A DNA stretch of 64,000 bases from Plantago major (taxonomy: Eukaryota > Streptophyta > Magnoliopsida > Lamiales > Plantaginaceae). Each line of letters begins with the position of its first letter. The stretch's first letter is position 1. The DNA is taken from contig CM048844.1 of assembly GCA_026545765.1 (NCBI GenBank), positions 56,020,932 through 56,084,931 on the forward strand, in the 5' to 3' direction. The position numbers and the translations under genes were made by a program. The notes under the pieces were generated by a model that saw only the letters and a program-made list of their open reading frames with translations, was not told the DNA's origin and made no database searches. Shown in pieces: positions 57,417 to 64,000 of this stretch.

Positions 57417-58856
57417 TTAACCAAGACTATGTCTCAAGGTTAAGAACTTGCTTTCTTGCAAAGGCTTTGTAAAGATATCTGCAAGTTGGTCTTCAGTACC
57501 AATCTTGAGTATCTCTATATTGCCTTTTTCAACATTGTCTCTAATGAAGTGATGTCTAACATCAATGTGCTTTGTTCTTGCATGAAACTTAGGATTTTGA
57601 GTTATGGCAATAGCACTTGTGTTGTCAAAGAAAATCGGTGTTTTCTCTTCATTGATCTCATAATATCTGAGTTGTTGTTGTATCCACAATATCTATGAAG
57701 CACAACACCCAGCAGCAATATATTCAGTCTCTGTAGTGGATGTGGCAATTGAGTTTTGTGTCTTGCTGAACTATGATATAAATCTGGCACCAAGAAATTG
57801 ACAAGTGCCTGAGGTGCTTTTTCTATCAAGCAATGATCCAGCATAGTCAGCATCAGAATAGCCAACTAAACTCAATCCACTATCTGTTGGATACCACAAT
57901 CTAACTTCTACAGTACCCTTTACATACCTTAATATTTTCATAGCAATGTTGTACTGTGATTGCACTGGAGTTGTCTAAAATCTTGCACACACTCCAACTG
58001 CATATTGAATATCAGGTCTACCTGCAGTGAGGTACAGAAGAGACCTAATCAATTTCCTATACTTGTGTACTTCAACACTCTTGTCTGATTCAATATAGGT
58101 CATTTTGGTTCCAATGCTCATAGGTATGTTAGCATTCTTTTCAGAAGGCTTTAGATTAAACTTGTTGAGCATATCCTTTGCATACTTTGTTTGACTAATG
58201 AATATTCCATCATTAAGTTGCTTGACTTGTAATCCTAGGAAGTAGTTTAATTCTCCCATCATGCTCATCTCAAATTTACTCTTCATGAGTTCAGCAAAGT
58301 CTTCACAAAGTTTCTTGTCTTTAGATCCAAATATAATGTCATCAACATATATTTGAACTAAAAGTTGTTTCCCTTCATGGTTCAAAGTAAAGAGTGTTTG
58401 ATGAACATCTCCTTTCTTGAAGTCACTTTCTAGCAAGTATTTGGCTAAAGTATCATACCATGCTCTCGGAGCCTGTTTCAGTCCATACAGAGCATTCTGA
58501 AGCTTATAAACCATTCTACTTTCTGTGAAAACCTCAAAGCCTGGTGGTTGTTCAACATGAACTTCCTCAGCAAGTTCACCGTTTAGGAATGAGCTTTTGA
58601 CATCCATCTGATAAACTTTAAAGTCATTATGAGCTGCAAAGGCTAGAAATAGTCTAATTGCATCCAATCTTGCAACTGGAGCATATGACTCATCAAAATC
58701 TAGTCCTTCTGTCTGGGTGAATCCCTTGGCAACCAACCTTGCTTAGTTTTTGGTTATTTCACCGGACTCATTCATTTTATTTCTGAAAACCCACTTGGTT
58801 CCAATTACAGATATTCCGTCAACAAATGGAACCAGTTTCCAGACTTTGTTTCTATT
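57417..58856 (-). pseudogene. pol: Pol C-terminal part: RT and RNase H (E6)
   Basis: It starts at NRNKVWKLVPFVDG, where an LTR fragment is fused in. RT is nearly intact from 58736 to 57975 ([40 protein letters not shown]). RNase H has frameshifts near 57965 and 57780 and ends early at TAA 57419-57417, because a small deletion at the last codons changes GGACTAATG to GGTTAATG. Protease and integrase are missing. Confidence 0.9.
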
Positions 58857-59466
58857 TGTCCAGATAACGGCAAAGTAAAAGACTAGGATGGGGGGGGGGG
58901 GGTGAATAGTCTTTTTCAAACTTTTGTCGATAAACACAATTTCTCAGATATCTGTGAAGATATCTGATACTTATTTTCAGGGAGCAGAAGACTTTTTGTG
59001 AAAAGTGCACGTGCTAAGAAAGATATGTGTAAATACTTAGCAAAGTAAATAAAGCAAGTAATAAACTGCAGAAAGTAAATAACACATGTCTTTATAGTGG
59101 TATCTGAAGTTGGCGTAATCCTTCAACTAATCCACTTCGGCCTTTCTCAAACCTAGAATCCACTAAGACAGATAATTGAGTTAACCTTACAAATATCTTC
59201 TCTCGATTCCTAAATACACTAGGTTCCCAACCTTTGAGCTATTCCTTAGTTTCCCAAACTAAGTTATTCCCCGGCTTTCTCAGCCAAGTACTTCCTATAC
59301 TCATAAACCTTTGAGCTATTCCTTAGTTTCCCAAACTAAGTACTTCCTATGCTCAGTAACCTTAGAGTTATTCCTTAGTTTCCCAAACTAAGTACTTCCT
59401 GTACTCCACGCCGATTAAGGTGTTGGTTAAGGTTGTTTGTCAGGTGAGCTTCTTTAAGAACTTATT
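58857..59466 (-). repeat. LTR fragment (3' part) between E6 and E7
   Basis: On the minus strand, about 610 bp of the transcribed/U5 half of the LTR. It has 3-4 leader hairpin units (59410-59225), the C-loop terminal hairpin, and the end GTTATCTGGAC, lacking the last bases CAACA. It fuses without a primer site to E6 pol, and at 59466 to the E7 pol/post-pol spacer. Both joints are illegitimate. Confidence 0.85.
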
Positions 59467-60038
59467 CAATCCACTAATTCTCAAAGAAATAATCTCGTCT
59501 GTTAAGATCAAACGCCCATTTCATCAAGAGTCACTATTGCTTCTTCAGCAATGATCACATTCAGAAATTGTAATTGTGCCCAATTAATGAATTTTGGCGA
59601 TTAGCTATCTGAATCACATTTCTTCTGTGTGAATAAGAACATCTTTTGTATCTGAGTCTATCTCATACTCAGTATCTGTCCAAGTTTTACACAAAGATAG
59701 AAATAATACAAATTTCAAGAGAGTAGTTGACTGCAGATAGTTGTACTATTCTCTTTTGTGTTCCCCCTCACTGAGTGATCTAGATATCTGAGTACCTGTC
59801 TCAGAGATCTTCAAATAGTCATTTTACACTTTTTCCTATGGTTTCTACATACCCGTTCCAGATACCTCTTTTCTGGATACCCGTTCCAAATTTCTCTTTT
59901 CTCTTTATATCTGGATATCCGTTCCAGATACCTTGTTTCTGTATACCTATTCCAGGTTTCTTTTACCTCTATATCTAGATACCCGTTCTAGATATCTCTT
60001 TCCCTCTTTTGATATCTTCTTTAGATATCTGAACCTTT
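59467..60038 (-). other. spacer and hairpin array (E7)
   Basis: Five to six hairpin units lie at about 60010-59785 on the minus strand, with TCTGGA/TCCAGA, TCTAGA/TCTAGA and TCTGAG/CTCAGA stems around ACGGGTA-type loops. It is the largest stem-sequence variety of any copy here. Confidence 0.7.
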
Positions 60039-63000
60039 TCAGTTCTTTGGTAGCTCCTTTAGTCCAAGACTATGTCCTAAAGCTAAGAATATACTTTCTT
60101 GTAGTGGCTTAGTGAAGATATCTGCAAGTTGGTCTTCAGTGCCAATCTTGAGTATCTCTATATTGCCTTTTTCAACATGGTCTCTAAAGAAGTGGTGTCT
60201 AACATCAATGTGCTTTTTTCTTGCATGAAACTTAGGATTCTGAGTTATGGAAATATCACTTGTGTTGTCATAGAAAATCCGAGTTTTCTCTTCATTCAGT
60301 CCAGAATATTTGTGAAGCACAACATCCAGCAGCAATATATTCAGCCTCTATGGTAGATGTGGCAATTGAGTTTTGTTTCTTACTGAACCATGATATCATT
60401 CTGGCACCAAGAAATTGACAAGTTCCTGAGGTGCTTTTTCTATCAAGCAACGATCCAGCATAGTCAGCATCAGAGTAGTCAACTAAACTCAATCCACTAT
60501 CTTTTGGTACCACAATCCAACTTCTACAGTACCCTTTACAAATCTTAATATTTTCATAGCAATGTTGTAGTGTGATTGCATTGGATTTGTCTGAAATCTG
60601 GCACACACTCCAACTGCATATTGAATATCAGGTCTACTTGCAATGAGGTACAGTAGAGACCCAATCCATTTCCTATACTTGTGTTCTTCAACACTCTTGT
60701 CAGATTCAGTATAGGTCATTTTGGTTCCAATGCTCATAGGTATCTTAGCATTCTTTTCAGAAGGCTTTAGATTAAATTTGTTGAGCATGTCTTTTTCATA
60801 TTTTGTTTGACTAATGAATATTCCGTCATTGAGTTGCTTGACTTGCAGCCCTAGGAAATATTTCAATTCTCCCATCATGCTGATTTCAAATTTACATTTC
60901 ATGAGCTCAGCAAAGTCTTCATAGATTTGCTTGTCTTTAGATCCAAATATAATGTCATCAACAAATACTTGAACTAAAAGTAGTTTCCCTTCATGGTTCA
61001 ATGTAAAGAGTGTTTTATCAACATCTCCTTTCTTGAAACCACTTTCTAGTAGGTATCCGGCCAATGTATCATACCATGCTCATGGATCTTGTTTCAGCCC
61101 ATACAGAGCTTTCTGAAGCTTATAGACCATCCTACTTTCTAAGGAAACGTCAAAGCCTGGTGATTGCTCAACATAGAGTTCCTCAACAAGTTCACCGTTT
61201 AGGATTGCACTCTTGACATCCATTTGATAAACTGTAAAGTCATTATGAGCTGCAAAGGCTAGAAAGAGTCTTATTGCATCCAATCTTGCAACTGGTGCAT
61301 AAGATTCATCAAAATCTAGTCCTTCAGTCTGGGTGAATCCCTTGGCAACCAGCCTTGCTTTGTTTCTGGTTATTTCACCAGACTCATTCATTTTATTTCT
61401 GAAAACCCACTTTGTTCTAATTACAAATATTCCATCAACAAATGGATTAAGTTTCCAGACTTTGTTTCTCTCAAATTGATCCAACTCTTCTTGCATTGCC
61501 GAGATCCAATCTTGATCCTTCAATGCTTCTTCTATAGTTTTAGGTTCAATATTTGAGATGAAACATCCATAGAGCGAATCTACATTTCCAGCAATTCCAC
61601 TCCTAGTTCTAACACCTTGGTCTAAAGGACCGATCACATCCTTGGCAGGATGATTTCTTATCCATTTCATAATGGGTTTTGAACTAGTAGGATCAATATC
61701 TTTTTGATCTGAATGTGAATCAATATGATTTTGATGGGATACTTGTGCAGTATCTGAGATATCCAACACATGGGAAATGCCATGGATATCTGACACTTTT
61801 TCAGTGTTAGAGATATCTGGAGTTTGATTTTTAGCAATCTCATTCTCAGAAACCTCTTCATGATGAAGGTTCTCAGTAACCTGTTCCATTTCTGGAATTT
61901 TCATAGGAAATTCTTCATCATGTCTTAGAGTCATCTGGTTGTTACTAAGCAATGGTTGCTTTTCATCCTCAGACTCATCCTCTAAGTGAATGATATATTT
62001 GTTTCCTATAGAGGATTCTTCTGAAGAATCTTTAATCATCAGCTCTTTGAACCTTTCTGAGAGATCATCCTTCAAGGGCATTTTCTTGTTTCCTTCGTAG
62101 AAAACTACATGAACAGATTCTTCAATATTTTTCGTTCTTTTGTTGTAGATTCTATAGGCTTTGCTATTCAGAGAATAACCAAGAAATACTCCTTCATCTG
62201 CTTTTGGTTGAAATGTTCTCAAGTATTCTTTTCCATTGTTAAGAATAAAACATCTACAACCAAACACCCTTAGATGTTTGATACTAGGGGGTCTACCAAT
62301 CAAGAGCTCGTAAGGAGTTTTGTCATGGTGTTTGTTAATCAAACATCTATTTTGAGTGTAGCAGGCTGTGTTAACAGCTTCAACCCAATAGATTTCACTT
62401 ATTTCAGTGTCACCAAGCATTGTTCATGCTGCTTCTTTTAGGGCCTATTCTTCCTTTCAGCAACACCATTTTGTTGTGGTGTCCTTACGGAAGATAGTTG
62501 ATGTTGTATACCTTTGCAGGTACAAAACTCTTTTATGTACTGGTTCACAAACTCAGTACCATGGTCTGTTCTGATTACAAATACCTTGTCATTTTTCAAG
62601 ACTTCAAGCTTATTCTGCAAGTTGGGTATCTCAACCGTTGCATCAGATTTTTGTTTGAGAAATACAACCCAAGTGAATCTTGAGTAATCATCAACAACAA
62701 CCAGAGCATACTTCTTTCCTGCATAGCTAGTTACAGAGGATTCAAAAAGATCCATATGTAACATTTGCAGTGGCCTTTCAATGGAGTGTCTACTTTTAGA
62801 CTTGAAAGATGTTTTGGATTGTTTTCCCATTTGGCAAGCTGAGCATATACCATCCTTTCTATATGCCATTTTGGGTAAACGAACCACCAATTCTTTCTTC
62901 GCTAGCTTGTTCAGAGTTTGAAATTCAAGTGACTCTTTCTTTCATGCCATAGCCAATTTTCTTTAGTGTGGCCAGATTGACTCACCATGAGACATTCTTC

Positions 63001-63371
63001 AATTGTGGCGGATGCCCAATCAGCAACATAAAGATTTCCTTTTCGCCTAGCAACCAAGACTTTCTACTTTGACTCATTGTCAATGACTTTGCAGAGTTTT
63101 GACTTGATCTTGACAGTGTACCCTTTGTCTACTAATTGATTCATGCTTAGGAGATTATATTTCAATCCCTTTACATGTAGTACTTCAGAGATTGTAAGGG
63201 CTCCAAACTTCAGATTGCTAAATCCTATGGTTGGATTTTCATCTTCTCCAGCAAATCTAATAATTGGTCCATCATTGCATTTTCTGTAGTTAATCAGATT
63301 TGTTTTGTCTCCTTCATGTGCTTCCCACATCCGCTATCAAAATGCCACTTTGGATTAGTCTTTAGAGTGTT
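60039..63371 (-). pseudogene. pol: Pol: PR-IN-RT-RNase H (E7)
   Basis: It begins AACACTCTAAAG after the acceptor at 63372. Protease DSGCGKH is followed by a small deletion (HEGDKTN). GAG-preintegrase and integrase: CSACQMGKQSK, RTDHGTEFVN, PQQNGVAERKN; frameshifts near 62930 and 62430. The integrase C-terminus through RT is open for 446 codons (62420-61080), then a stop and RT to 60489 with FVDDIIFGS. RNase H is frameshifted near 60500 and 60300 and ends at 60039 (LADIFTKPL upstream). Confidence 0.9.
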
Positions 63372-64000
63372 CTGCACAAAACAGGAAACAGGAGATTAGG
63401 TTCTCTTACAAAAAATGGAACCATCTGGACTAAAGAATCTTCCTGTAGCAATCCATTTCTGAATGACTTTCTTAGGGACATTCTTTTGTCTAACAGGAAC
63501 ATAAGGAGGAATTCTAGGTAAATGATTAGTATCATTGTTATTAAGAATTATTTTCTTCCTTAGTGTGTTCCTGGGTGCTCCTTGTGGTGCTTTTAGATAC
63601 TGTCGAGTTCTTTGAGTGCCTTGTCAGCAAACTTAGCTTTCCTTGCCAGATTTCTTCTAGGCCTGGCATTCAGATTTTCAGTGGCTTGACTTTTCTTCCG
63701 CTTCTTATAATTGGTGTGAGCAATCCTGGCCTTTATCCATCGTTCTTGCTCTTGTTTATACTCACGAGCAAGTTGTTTCCTGATGGCTTTATAGCCAATG
63801 CCATTTCGAGCACCTGGTTCTATCTGAGTTCTCCTCTCAGTAGCTTTGCTAGTCTCTGGGTAGTCTATCTTCTTTCCAGAAAATGTGACATAGGAGAATT
63901 TGCCAGCTCCTGCAATTCTTCCTTTCTGAGAGACATAGTACTGTGGGTGATTACACTTTTCAGTGTTATGTTTCTTTTCATAAATATTACCAACATTTTT
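63372..64000 (-). other. gag-pol intron-like segment, 3' part (E7)
   Basis: The acceptor is TTTTGTGCAG at 63372; an in-frame TAA is at 63398-63396, the same nine codons upstream as in E3. The upstream frame encodes the same basic extension as E3 (SQKGRIAGAGKFS, KQEQERWIKARIA, ATENLNA, RRNLARKAKFA) with a frameshift near 63605. Protein-level conservation between E3 and E7 implies that this segment was under coding selection. Confidence 0.75.

Larger units (their letters stand above)
47586..58856 (-). mobile_element. copia element E6 (5' truncated)
   Basis: On the minus strand: part of pol from RT onward (58856-57417), hairpin array, six-exon post-pol gene, ORF-C (duplicated), polypurine tract and the first 306 bp of the 3' LTR, which E5 interrupts. 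The 5' half is missing; at 58857 pol abuts an LTR fragment. It carries a CACTA-type insertion in exon 6. Confidence 0.88.
59467..64000 (-). mobile_element. copia element E7 (partial)
   Basis: On the minus strand from the window end: 3' part of the gag-pol intron, complete pol, hairpin array and the start of the spacer before the post-pol gene, where it is truncated. The gag exon lies beyond the window. Confidence 0.88.

Overview
This window is repeat-dense plant nuclear DNA, most likely from a dicot with a large genome. I find no supportable host protein-coding gene, no functional tRNA or rRNA gene and no CRISPR array. Nearly everything recognisable is transposable-element sequence. About two thirds of the window belongs to one family of unusually large Ty1/copia LTR retrotransposons. 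It looks like the Sirevirus (SIRE/Maximus) lineage: LTRs of about 1.4-1.7 kb bounded by TGTTAG...CCAACA, an initiator-Met tRNA primer site (TGGTATCAGAGC) just inside the 5' LTR, the order gag-PR-IN-RT-RNase H, a long extra coding region after pol, and a polypurine tract just before the 3' LTR.

Layout. 1-3522: 3' part of copy E1 (+). 3523-4650: Athila/Tat-like Ty3/gypsy remnant (-) into which E1 inserted. 4651-13780: old non-autonomous repeats: two diverged copies of an unclassified repeat (5515-6215, 10375-11310), a TRIM (6838-7198), a Stowaway-like MITE (8086-10064) split by a solo LTR (8261-9985, TSD CCATC), long (TA)n tracts and an LTR-like stretch. 13781-16636: rearranged copy E2 (+). 16637-20367: no gene, but a tRNA-derived SINE with a 15-bp TSD (17454-17640) and two short tandem duplications. 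20755-36806: a complete 16-kb copy, E3 (+, TSD GAAAC), nested inside the 5' LTR of copy E4 (20368-20754 plus 36812-38019; gag to 39212). At 39213 the orientation flips: E5 (-, 39213-47585), inserted in the 3' LTR of E6 (-, 47586-58856), followed by an LTR fragment and E7 (-, 59467 to the window end). A 2.4-kb tandem duplication (46898-51696) and a CACTA-type insertion (52541-52799) modify E5 and E6.

Most interesting biology. (1) Between gag and protease E3 has a 1,212-nt segment with GT...AG ends. Its length is a multiple of 3, it is codon-phased, and it encodes a long Gag extension ending at a TAA nine codons before the acceptor. E5 lacks just this segment at the splice boundaries, as expected of a reverse-transcribed spliced RNA. 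This suggests that retention gives long Gag and splicing gives Gag-Pol. (2) The post-pol coding region is a six-exon gene with five phase-0 GT-AG introns of 61-89 nt, conserved in E3 and E6. It is followed by a second ORF with a conserved C-terminal domain of unknown function. (3) Two families of tandem hairpins, one between pol and the post-pol gene and one in the transcribed LTR leader, show compensatory stem changes between copies. All copies seen here carry disabling mutations.
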